A stretch of DNA of 64,000 nucleotides from Mya arenaria (lineage: Eukaryota; Mollusca; Bivalvia; Myida; Myidae). Below, piece after piece: positions 12,130-24,500 of the stretch. The notes under the pieces were generated by a model. That model did not search any database. It was given only the letters and a program-made list of their open reading frames with translations, and was not told where the DNA came from. Position 1 is the stretch's first letter; each line of letters begins with the position of its first letter. Where the stretch lies: the NCBI RefSeq assembly GCF_026914265.1, contig NC_069124.1:18703648-18767647 (forward strand). Reading direction: 5' to 3'. The position numbers and the translations under genes were made by a program.

Positions 12130-15100
12130 ATGGTGGCCTCCATCGCCAGCAAAATTTGTAGTCGGTTAATTCAATCTAAAAATACTATATTAAGGCGTGT
12201 TCCTATTTATCCGGTTTTCATAAACAAAAGAAATAATAGTTATGGCAATCTGTTGCAGAGCAATACAGTGCGAATCGGATGTGCCTCAGGGTTTTGGGGC
12301 GATACAATGACTGCAGGTTAGCATAAGTAAACGAAGGGAGTTAATTTGAAGCCAGGAAGGTTACATTCAACTATATCCAGAGAAATAAAAAAAATGAATG
12401 TCCTCATATTCACCAAATCTGAACATGACTGAATAGTTGTCAGATTTCCATAGACTAGCATGGTTTTGTGTCACCTTCAAAGCATTGGTAAAACCTAGGG
12501 ATCATTTTGTTCAGCAAAGTAGGTCTCACTCTCACAGTCATATTTGTTTTATGATTGAATCATCCATAACTTTTGAGTTATTGTAATTTCAGACTTGGAA
12601 TCCTCGTTTGTCATGGTTATTAGATGACTCATATTGATTTTGGGGGTAAATAAGTCAGTGATCAAGGTCATAGTGGCCTTCACTAGAAAAATTGGGGGCG
12701 TTTCAGATCAATAACTTTTGAACAACTTGGTGTAGAGATGTGTAACATGCGAGCCTTACAAGGCCAACAGATCCCTTCAGAGAAAAGCATGCTCAACCCT
12801 GAAGGGATCCACTGGTCTTAATATACAGTATATTCTTTATCCACACATAGTGTGGGCTTTGCTAATTTGCATATTACCAACCAAGTAAACATACATACTA
12901 TGAACATACTTCCGTCTATAATGGAATGTCATACTATGAACCCACATCTGCCACCTATAGCGAACCATTACATTACTTTCCCCTCCGAGAAGACTTGTCC
13001 CAAATCTCATGGATAAGGCAACTCCGTTCCGGCAGTTGACATCATCCCACCGCTGCCACCAATTGTAACGTGCGAGCCTGACAAGGCCAACAGATCCCTT
13101 CAGAGAAAAGCATGCTGGACCCGTACAGTAAATTCTTTATCCACACATAGCGTGGGCTTTGCTAATTTGCATATTACCAACGAAGTAAACATACATACTA
13201 TGATTGTACTTCCGTCTATAACAGAATGTTATACTATGAACGCACATCCGCCACCTATAGCAGACCGTTACAGATGCTTATTTGTCATTTAATGGCCCCT
13301 ATTGATTTTGGGTCAATAAGTTGAATATTAAGGTCATGGTGCAGGTATTCAAAATGTTGCAAACAATTTTTCCCTTATCAAATACATTTGAACAACTTCG
13401 TTTAGAGTTTTTGAACTTGGCTTAGCACTTTGGTCAATGTCAGTAGAAGACCGCTATTGATTTTGGGGTCAATAGAACAAGGTCATGGTGACTTTTACTA
13501 GAAACATTACGGGTGTTTCCAACAGGTCATAAATCCAATTTACGAAATTCTAGTTATAATGTTATGAATATGTTGAATAAGTATATTCCAAAAATGTGAT
13601 TCTTGCTTCTGGACAACTTGCAAAACAAAAAATGCTCATCCAAAAAGGGTGAAGTTGCATGTAGCAGTCTTTTTAATTGTACCGCCATGTTGTTTTTTTA
13701 TAAATAAAAGTAATCACCAGAAATAGTAAACAGACTCCTAGCATCTGTTTATATGGATAAGATACCACTTCAAACAAACTGTTTTTAATGATAGTGCTTA
13801 CCTTATGGTTGATTGACTCTTAAAGCATCAAACTTTATCCCATTATTTCCTTTTTTTGTCTATATCTTTTAAAAGCATTCCTTTTCCTTTCAAGGTAAAA
13901 TTGGAGTTTACAATTCTAGTCAAAATGATGCATTTTTCACAATCAGAAAAGCCCCAGCCCCATTCCCAAAAATGTTGGAAAAAAACACTGAAGTATAATT
14001 TGTATGTTTGATTGTGAAATTGCACCTGGTTTCTTTTCAGCTCCTCAACTGATTTATGGGGGTGGCCTTGACTACTTGGTTCTAGATTACTTATCGGAGA
14101 TAACCATGTCTCTACTCACAGCCATGAAGAACAAGGATAGTAATGTAGGTGCACCTTCATTCTACTATATTTATAAAATGATATTACTTTAAGTCTATTT
14201 GAAATCCATTTACTTGGTATTGTCTGTTGAATGTTATTTTTTATTTCTTTTAAATCAATTTATTAATACTCGATTCTAAATAAGACATTAACTTTTATTT
14301 TATTTTTGTATATTTATTAAAGCACACACACATGCACTCAAACACATACACAAGCCCTTGCATGCAACCACACTTAATGCCAAGCTACCAAGCATACAGT
14401 TCCCAACTAACTGTCTCCTTATGGATTTTCTCAGCTTTGCATTGTAGTTAATAATATAAAAATAAAGATAGATAGATAGATTTATTTCAGTAAGGAATGC
14501 ACATACATGGACATTTAAAATAAACAACTTTTATAGTAAATAACATTATACATACATGGTATTTTCAATAGCCATGACAGGCACACCGAACCAAGGATGA
14601 CACAAAAAAGAGACAACTCTTATTTCCATTGTGGTCCTTTGTTTTGGTGGCATGGCATAGGGAGGCATTGCATATTTAAGTAATAATATCGCTGTATTCG
14701 AGGTTGCACAAATATATTAAAAGTAAGTCTGTATGCATTAAAATAAATATTGCCTTAGTTGTATAACAGTCACTTTACATAATTTAGTAACGTAAAGTTA
14801 TAAGTTGAGAAAGTTAAATATAATTATCACAATATAGTATGAATATGACAGTATGTAGTACTTATAAAATGCGAGGTTAAGTTAAAATAGTTCCTTTACT
14901 GAAAATCTTTGGATAAGTAAATGAAAAAACAAACAAAACCTTTTAATAGCATTTAACTAATTATGCCAAATTATCTAAAAAAAGATTCTTTACTAGCAAT
15001 TTAAAAATAGAAAGAAAAAAAAACTGTTTAATTTAAGACTGTTTGATATATTATATATACTATGAAATGGTTTTGAGCTTCATTTAAAATATTAAAACTT

Positions 15101-15490
15101 ACTGAACATTATTAATCAAGATGGCCTTTCAATGGATCATGTGTGGGTATTTTGTCTGATTTTAGGATAAACATTGCTAAAGCTTACTGAAAAATTTAAG
15201 AAAAAACAGTTACCGGTAGTTGTTTTGGTTTTCTTTGTATGTTTTCCAGTGTTAGCGTAAGTATTGTATATACTGTTGTATTTATTGCATGTTGAACTCC
15301 ATTAATGTGTAGCATTATTATGTTTAAGGCGCAGACTACTACACTGTTGCTGTATTTCAGGCTGGCTACCCTGTTGACTTTGTCCAGGTTGTTATTGCTC
15401 CACACATAAAGGAAATCAAGAAAAGAGGTGCGTGTAAATTGAATATGGTGAATATGTGTTCATGCTCTTCCTTATTGCATAATTAAGGGA

Positions 15491-15532
<42 letters not shown>

Positions 15533-18500
15533 TTCTAGACAAACCACGAACACCATTGTAACAATTTACATGTGAATGTTTACATCTTCACCAGCTGGTA
15601 TGAATAAACGCTGTTCTCGGATAGTATTGGACCTATAAGCAAATATACACCCCAGTTCAACATTTTTATTTGAGTCAGTGAAATTTTAGAGGCAGGAGAA
15701 AAAGAGGGATGAAAATCTACCAATTTATAGTCACCTAACACCCTGATATGTCACAATGCAATTTACTTACATGGTACGCTATTTATAAGACTGTGTACTT
15801 ACCGGTAATTATACAAAACATTTATGTAACCCGCAACACTCTTGTCTGAATAATACTTGCACTAAAGCGCTCAAGCATTATCTCAGATTTAGGGTGCTGT
15901 CAATTTATTAAACAGCATAAAAAACTTCCAGTGATTTTATATTTTTTCAGGAATAAAGGTGATTAGCAATGCAGGAGGGGTGAATCCAGAGGCCTGTGCT
16001 GCGGCCCTACAGGCTGTCTGTTCTCAAGCCGGCATTGACCTCAACATCGCAGTTGTCAATGGAGATGACCTCGTGCACAGGGTGAGAAATTTATAATTAA
16101 TACCGGTATGAGTAAAGGTGCCAGTACTGAATTGGATGTGATAAAAATTCACCATGCCTCACCAATAATGCCACCTACAAGGTTGTTAAAACTTTAGAAG
16201 ATTCATGTAAATCTGCTGCATATTCAATGGCTTCAGAGACCAAAAATCAATAAATATATCTTATGTATTTTATTTTTTTTGTTGCTCAAGTTTGCTTTAA
16301 TAATGAAACCAGGAGAGCCTTCAAAAAGCCAGTTTTGCTTCTCTAGCTTTGTCCCAAATTTTGTGGCTTAAAGCGGCCCTAAACCCTGAAATGAACTGAG
16401 CCCTCCTTCTCCCAGGTCAGTCACATCCCTGACTTATGGCTATTAGTTATGATAGCAGACATTTTAAATCATGTTGGTGGAAAATTTTCAAAAAAAACTT
16501 GATGTGTTAAAATTACTTGTCTGGTTATGCTGGTCTAAAATTAAATTTAAAATTGTTAATATTAAACAGATATATATATATATATATATATATAGGATCT
16601 ATCACAAGTCTTATAATCTTATGTTTTAGATGGAAATTGAACTAATTTATACCAATGAATGTTAATCTTATAAACAAAATGAGAAATAAACATGTGAATT
16701 GCTGGAATATTAACAGTAAAGTAACTTATATTAATATATTATATTTAACCAGGTTTTCACATAGTGAAACCTGGTTATTAGAATGACGAATATCGTTGTT
16801 TGGGCGGGCGGGTGTTAGGCGTCAAACTTATCAATGAAACTGAATAACTTTAGTATGGGTTGACATATCTTGACCAAACTTGGTCAATAGAAAGAGTTTA
16901 TGGGTACCTTTCATGGGATTGCGTTTGGGGTCCCTAGGGTCAAGGCCAAGGTCACTGTTACTTAAAATAGAAAAACGGTTGAAACTGAATATCTTTAGTT
17001 AGGGTTGACATATCCTGACCCAACTTGATATAAAGAGTTTATGGATACCTTTCAATGGATTGTGTTTGGGGTCCGTAGGGTCAAGGTCACTGCTACTAAA
17101 AATAGAAAAACAGACACAGTTTATACAGAGATGACTTAAAAAAAAAATTCCAATGATGACAATAAAGTTCTTACATAAAGCCTAAAAAAAAATAAAAAAA
17201 AGCCAACCTAACCTACCTGTTCTTGAAAAGGATGTTACCCTAACCAAACCATTTTTGGGGGCTTTACCCCATGTAATCGGATAGAGAATTTTATACCTCA
17301 TTTTTTCAATATCTGTTGCCAGCTATTATTTAAACTTATGATGTTTTATCATAGTAACTAGCATTTTGTTCACATTTCACACCAGTCCAATGATCTGTAT
17401 TTACAAACCAGGCTCCAGAGCTGCAGAATCAAGGTGTTAAGGAGATGTACAGTGGAGTTTCCATGCCGAAGTCTGTCACCAGTGTGAATGCCTACCTCGG
17501 GTAAGGAAACTAATGGCCTGCTTTGTCTGAAGCTGCATATAAATTATGCCGTCCATTTTCTGGGTAGTCACCAGTACTCATGTCCATTTTCTGGGTAGTC
17601 ACCAATACTCATGTCTATTTTCTGGGTAGTCACCAGTACTCATGTCCATTTTCTGGGTAGTCACCAGTACTCATGTCCATTTTCTGGGTAGTCACCAGTA
17701 CTCATGTCCATTTTCTGGGTAGTCACCAATACTCATGTCTGTTTTCTGGGTAGTCACCAGTACTCATGTCCATTTTCTGGGTTGTCATCAGGGCTCTCAC
17801 TAGGCTGAAAATTTTGGGAGAAGTGACTTCTCCCTTCAGTCAATTTAGGGAGAAGTGGGGAGACTTTAGGGAGAAGTGATACTTTTCGTAACACCTGATA
17901 CAAAAACTATGCCATACCACACACCTCAGTTTATATCCACATTCAAATTGATTGCTATAACTATATAAAATGTTCATAAAATAATGTATCATTTTTGGCT
18001 CATCAAAAGTTTATTTGTCAATGTCATATAGTTTATCTCCAAATAGCATCGAAAATGAAACAAAAACCAAGACAGCTAAGGATTTGAAACAATCAAAATG
18101 ACTAATAAATTAAATGTCAATATAGAAGGGGGACGAATCTTATTTTGGTACGTTCGGGATAGGGTACGAATGTCACATTCAGCTAGGCTGTTATTTACTT
18201 GTCTCTGGCTAAATTATTTTAAATATGCTGACATTTAAGAACCAAATGACATTTAAATCACTGTCCTTGATGAAAACTTAACCAATACATAATGGGAGGT
18301 TGAGAAATTAACTCAGAAAATTGTTCTGACAAAATGGCGATCTCGCCGATTTTTTTGACATCAGAAACAGGAGAAAAATACTGTAAGTATTAAAACTCTA
18401 CATAAAGCAAAAAAAAATAATATTTTTTTGTGTTTAGAAATCAATTTTTTTATCATGAACATTTCACTAAAACCAATCAAATATTTGGTGATACGTCATG

Positions 18501-21500
18501 TTATTGATTTTCTTAGCGCCACCTTGCCGGTGGCCCGAGATGGCTGTGACTGTCTGCTTCAAAAGCAACAATGTTGAAAATGTCTTGCATTGTTTGTTCA
18601 ATGCATATATCAATTACTTTTTAACTTCATTAATGCTTGACATGATTTTTCATAATTATGTTGCCTTTTCTATCTCATTTTAATGAACATATATCATTTT
18701 ATCATGGTCTTCTCAATGTACATTCTGATTGGTTAACTTTCAATAGCTCCGCCTATCGGCGATGTTTTGGTAATTGGATGACACCGACCAATTATCGGAT
18801 TAGGAGATTACCATATCTTATGAATGGCTAATTGTGATGTCTTGACTAATGGGACAGTGGCCAAATTTCGTTGTGTTATAATTTCGGCGAAGTCAATGTT
18901 GCTTTGATGATACAAATGGGCGAAGTCTGGGAATTTTAGGCGACCACTTCACCCAAGTCGCCCCCCTCGCGAGAGCCCTGCTCATATCCATTTTAAGGTA
19001 GTCTCCAGTACTCACATCCATTTTCTGGGTGCTGGAAAGAATGGCACCCAAATACCAACAGCACACCACTTTTTTCAATTATTATGTAGTATACGAAAAT
19101 TTAAATATGAAATTTCAATAGAGCGCAACATATTTTCATCTATAAATCATCTTAAAAAAGCTCTGTATTAGAGGAATTATTTGACATTAACATTAAAATA
19201 AAACTAAAGGTATGCAAGCCTCAATAACGGCTTCCACATGTGCCGTCATTGTCAGATATTTTGACCAGAAACACATCATTGATATAATTGATCATTGCTG
19301 GGCTCAGTCACTTTTTTATGGGAGGCCAACACCTAAACACTGTTGGCAATGTGGCAATGTCATGAGTGAGAGTGGAGAATGTGTAAGGTGGTGAAGGGTT
19401 ATAGCTGCCCACCTCTTATCTAAGAGGATGTGGATTGAGCTCCATCAAGGGGCATTTCCTCTTTGGCTCACAAAGTGGACACCACCAACCTTGAAGTTTG
19501 TTAAGGCTAACACTGGCAAACTGTTCTGCTTTGTATCCTGATTGCATCATAGTGCATACACTGCAAGTGGAGAACCAAGTTGCAAAGTTTGCTGCAGACA
19601 TCTTGACTAAACTCAAGGCAGTACTGGTTTCAACTAATATATACTCTATATTGTATTATCATACACTAAACTGTCAGATAAATTAATATTTATGTTTGCT
19701 TGAATGATATGCCTAAACTCAATTGATGTAGTCATTAATATATTTGCATAATTCTAACCATCATTGAGTTATTTGTCTATTTTCACACTTATCACATGTA
19801 CCATTATATTGCAGAGCGGGTCCGATATCTCGTGCCCTGGACCTTGGGGCAGATATCATAGTGACGGGCCGCTGTGTGGATAGCGCCCTTGTCCTGGCTC
19901 CGCTTGTACACAAGGTAAAATGTAACACTGATAATGAAGAGTGGGTGCCCTTGACTTTGGGGCAAGTATGATAGTGAAAGGTCGATGTGTGGTAACCCTT
20001 GCTCTAGTTACACTTGTACACAAGGTAACATAAAACATTGATAAAGAGCAGATGCGTCCAACCTGGTTGGTGTGTGGATAGCGCCATGTTGAGTTATGCC
20101 ACTATTTCAACACTTTAATTATAAATATATTGTGACCAGACCTTGAAGTTGTTATGAAACTTGGCTTCTAGTATTCAAGAGAGAGAGAGGAAGAGAAAAT
20201 AGTTTAATACCTGGTATGTTACACTTTGCATTGAAAAATAAAATTAAGGTGCCACAGAAGTATAATAGTTATTTATTATAAATATATTGATGTAATACTA
20301 TATATTACCTATTGTATTTTATTGCAGTTCAAGTGGGGCTATGAAGAATTTGACAAACTAGCCCAGGGAAGGTGAGTTTATACATAGAGAAAATGTACAC
20401 TAGGACATCACATAGAGGTTTAACTGTTTTTATAACCGATATAAATGTACATGTAAAATTCCAAGTCCAATTTCTCAAAAACTCTTGACCTACTGAAGTT
20501 ACAGTATGACTTGTATTTTTATCCTAAAAGTTATTTCCTTTAAAAGTCTCAAAATGCTTTAAAAGAAGAAAATTACAGAATTTATCCTTATCTATAGTGA
20601 GCGTAGCTTGATCCTGTTATAAGGGACTTATAGGGAGCACAATATAGGCTTTATACTTTTAATGCATTATTATGTTTAACTCATTTGTCTTTATGATCAA
20701 GAAGAATATGATTTGTGTACAGATAAAAGAATATTAGCAGTATTTCGGTGCTTTTTGAACTTGGGAATTTGTGGCCACGTAGCTATTAATTAAAGAAAAA
20801 CATTTTTATAAAGATTAATGTTTTTTATCTGTTCACAACTCATATTTCGTCACCTAAGTGCAATAACTCAATATCTGCTTCTATTTCTACATGTATATGC
20901 AATTTTTGAGTTATTGCACTTAGGTGACAATTTGTTTGTTTGTTTTGTTTATTGAAGTGAAATCAGTTTAACATAATAATGCATTAGAATTGAAGATTAT
21001 TTTTTTTTACCTCAACTTATAATGTGTGAAAGAAATTGGGCCCTTGCATAGTTAACATATCAGAAGAAAGATTACAGCAATGCTAAGAATCCAGTTATTA
21101 GACCATCCTTTATAGTTTGTACTTAGTGGCCAGACTGACTTGCTTGAAAATCATTCTAAACAGAGAAAGAAAAATAAACAAACCATTGTGTCGAGCAGAA
21201 TTATCATCAAAATAACATCCACTTTACCTTGTAGTCTGGCTGGTCACCTGATCGAGTGTGGAGCGCAGGTGACAGGCGGGATTTTCACAGACTGGCATAC
21301 CGTACCAAACTGGTGAATATTCCTATAGTTGTTACGTATCTGACCCACGAATATGTGAGATATGGATGACTGGTGACTCTGTATTATTTTGGAATCAATT
21401 GGATGGCTTTTGAGTGCAGAAAGAGAAAATGAACCGAAGATAGTGTAATAACAAAGTGTTTTTTCACCTTCAAAGATTACATAATATTTCATTATATGTA

Positions 21501-24500
21501 AGCGAATATACAAACTAATAGCTTAATGTATACTGTTTGTTTGGTCAATATTTTTACATATTAGTTTTCAGAAGGCAAATACCTTTCAAATGAGACAAAA
21601 GCTATATATTGGTTTACAAGGCATCAAAATGTAACATACCGTATTATATCATGTATAGGACGCAAGCATAGATAGGACGCAGGCAAAAAAATACCGTACT
21701 ATATCATGTATAGGACGCTAGCATAGATAGGACGCAGGCAAAAAAATAGTTGAGAAAACGGGTAAAAACCCTTAATATATAAGATAGGACGCAGCGGAAA
21801 AATGTCAAACTCGGAGCCGAAAAATTGAGGTTGGTCAAGTATTTATAACATATATATTGAAGTAAAAAAACAAACAAAAAATTGTATATGAGGCATATTT
21901 TGATAACTGTCTTGTGTATTTCGATAATTATCGTCGTATTTTGGTAATTTAGCGTTCACAACAATGATATATGTCTTGACATTTTGAGAACATTTACGCA
22001 TATTATAAGACTTATACAAATGCCGTAATAGTCCCGACTGACAGTCAACCGTTGCAACCGTTGCAATAGTCTCGACATGCCTTCTGAATGACAGTCAACA
22101 GTTGCAACCGTTGCAATCGCAACAAAACTGATGATTGTTTTGATAAGGCTTGTCGCTGTGCGGATTAAAGCATGTCGGCATAATTAAGTGTCGTTAATTA
22201 GCCTTGCCAGCGGAAGGCACATCGGGTAAAGTGCGAACAAACAACCATAAGGTATTACCATCACAATAGTTTGTTCTATTGATGTTTTTCTAATGACAGA
22301 CAGCGGGTGTTTTTCACACCTTCGCACATTTGAAAAGATTTGATAGTGACAATAATGTTACTTAACGTTATGCACATTCCTTTATCAATTTTTTAGAACA
22401 GTTACATACAAAATGTTTTGTAAAATATCGAAACATTAAAATCATAAACAACGATTAATTGATATTTACCTCCTTTCCCGATTTCCGTTACCGTTATAAC
22501 TCAATCCAGTTAAAGTGCTGACTCACATCGAGATTTTGTGAGTAGCGTCCCTTTTATAAAAAAGTAAACACTCGTGTTTTTTTTCAATTTATTTCTCAAT
22601 AAATCATTTTAAAGTAAACATTCAATATATTTCTGCGTGTGTTCACTTGCGTGATTTTACCTACGTCAGTTGTTCTTTTCGGTGACGCAGTACAGATACT
22701 TACTATTACCGCGTTCTTCCCCGGTCCGATATTTTCGACCTGAAATGGACTTGGAAAAAAACAGATGAAATTCTAATAGCATAGAAAGGACGCAGGCAAT
22801 TTTGAAGACGAGAATTGGGGGTAAAAAAGTGCGTCCTATGCATGATATAATACGGTAGTTGAAAAAACGGGTAAAAACCCTTAATATATAAGATAGGACG
22901 CAGCGGAAAAATGTCAAAATCGGAGCCGAAAAATTGAGGTTGGTCAAAGTATTTATAACATATATTGAAGTAAAAAAAAAAATGTATATAAGGCATATTT
23001 CGATAACTGTCTTGTGTATTTCGATAGTTATCGTCGTATTTCGGTAATTTAGCATTTCGGTAATTTAGTGTACACAACAATGATATAAGTCTTGACATTT
23101 TGAGAACATTCACGCATATTATAAGACTTAAACAAATGCTGTAATAGTCCCGACACGCCTTCTGAATGACAGTCAACCATTGCAACCGTTGCAATAGTTC
23201 CGACATGCCTTCTGAATGACAGTCAACCGTTGCAAAACTGTGTAAAACTGATGATTGTTTTGATAAGGCTTGTCGCTGCACGGAATAAAGCATGTCAGGC
23301 ATAATTAATGCGTGTCAGGAAATATCCTTGCCAGCGGAGGCACGACAGGTATAGTGCGAACAAACAACCATACGGTATTACCATCGCAATAGTTCGTTGT
23401 ATTGATGTTTTTCTAATGACAGACAGTGGGTGTTTTTCACACCTTCCCACATTTGAAAAGATTTGATAGTGACAATAATGCTACTTTGCGTTATGCACAT
23501 TCCTTTATTAATTTTTTTAAAACAGTAACATACAACAAAATGTTTTGTAAAATATCGAAACATTAAAATCACGAACAACGATTAATTGATATTTACCTCC
23601 TTTCCCGATTTTCCGTTGCCGTTATAACTCAATCCAGTTAAATGCTGACTCACATCGAGTTTTTGTGAGTAACGTCCCTTTTGTAAAAAAGTAAACACTC
23701 ATGTTTGTTTTCAATTTATTTCTCAATAAATCATTTCAAAGTAAACATTCAATATATTTCTGCGTGTGTTAACTTGCGTGATTTTACCTATGTCAGTTGT
23801 TTTCTTCGGTGACGCAGTACAGATACTTACTTTTACCGCGTTCTTCCCCGGTCCGATATTTTCGACCTGAAATGGACTTGGAAAAAAACAGATGAAATTC
23901 TAATAGCATAGAAAGGACGCAGGCAATATTTAAGACGAGAATTGGGGGTAAAAAAGTGCGTCCTATGCATGATATAATACGGTAATGGTTAATGAAGCTT
24001 TCAGAGAACTAGCTTATTTGTGGGTTGGATTCCTTATTTAAAGAGATTATTCATGCTAACAGGTAGATTCAAATATAATTATGCTTAAACGGTTTGTACA
24101 ATGGTTAGCACACGCACTTTCAACCAATTTGTGTACGGTTTGATTCCCACCCTGATTACTTGTTTGCATGGTTGGTGGTCACCAAGCTTCAGGTAGTACT
24201 CTTTTGCCGCAATCACCATCAGGGCATATGTCTTGTGAAACATTGAACCAACAAGAGCGAAAATTTCTTGTAATTGTTTTTTTCCCTAATTGTTGTAATA
24301 TAAATAAGTTGTTATATAAAATTCTATTACTTAAAGCTGCACTCTCACAGATATACCGTTTACAATTTTTTTTTTTTTTTGTCTTAGGAAAGAGCAAATT
24401 TTTGCGAAAATAACTGCAAACCAATGATAAAAGATTGCTGACAAAAGATCAGATCGCAGATATACATATTTCCGTTCGAAAATTAATGTTTTATGGCTTA

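Noticed and set aside
22706..23302. 198-codon minus-strand frame inside the TIR element
   Set aside because: It crosses the junction of two duplicated non-coding bodies, lacks transposase-like motifs, and is low-complexity and AT-driven.
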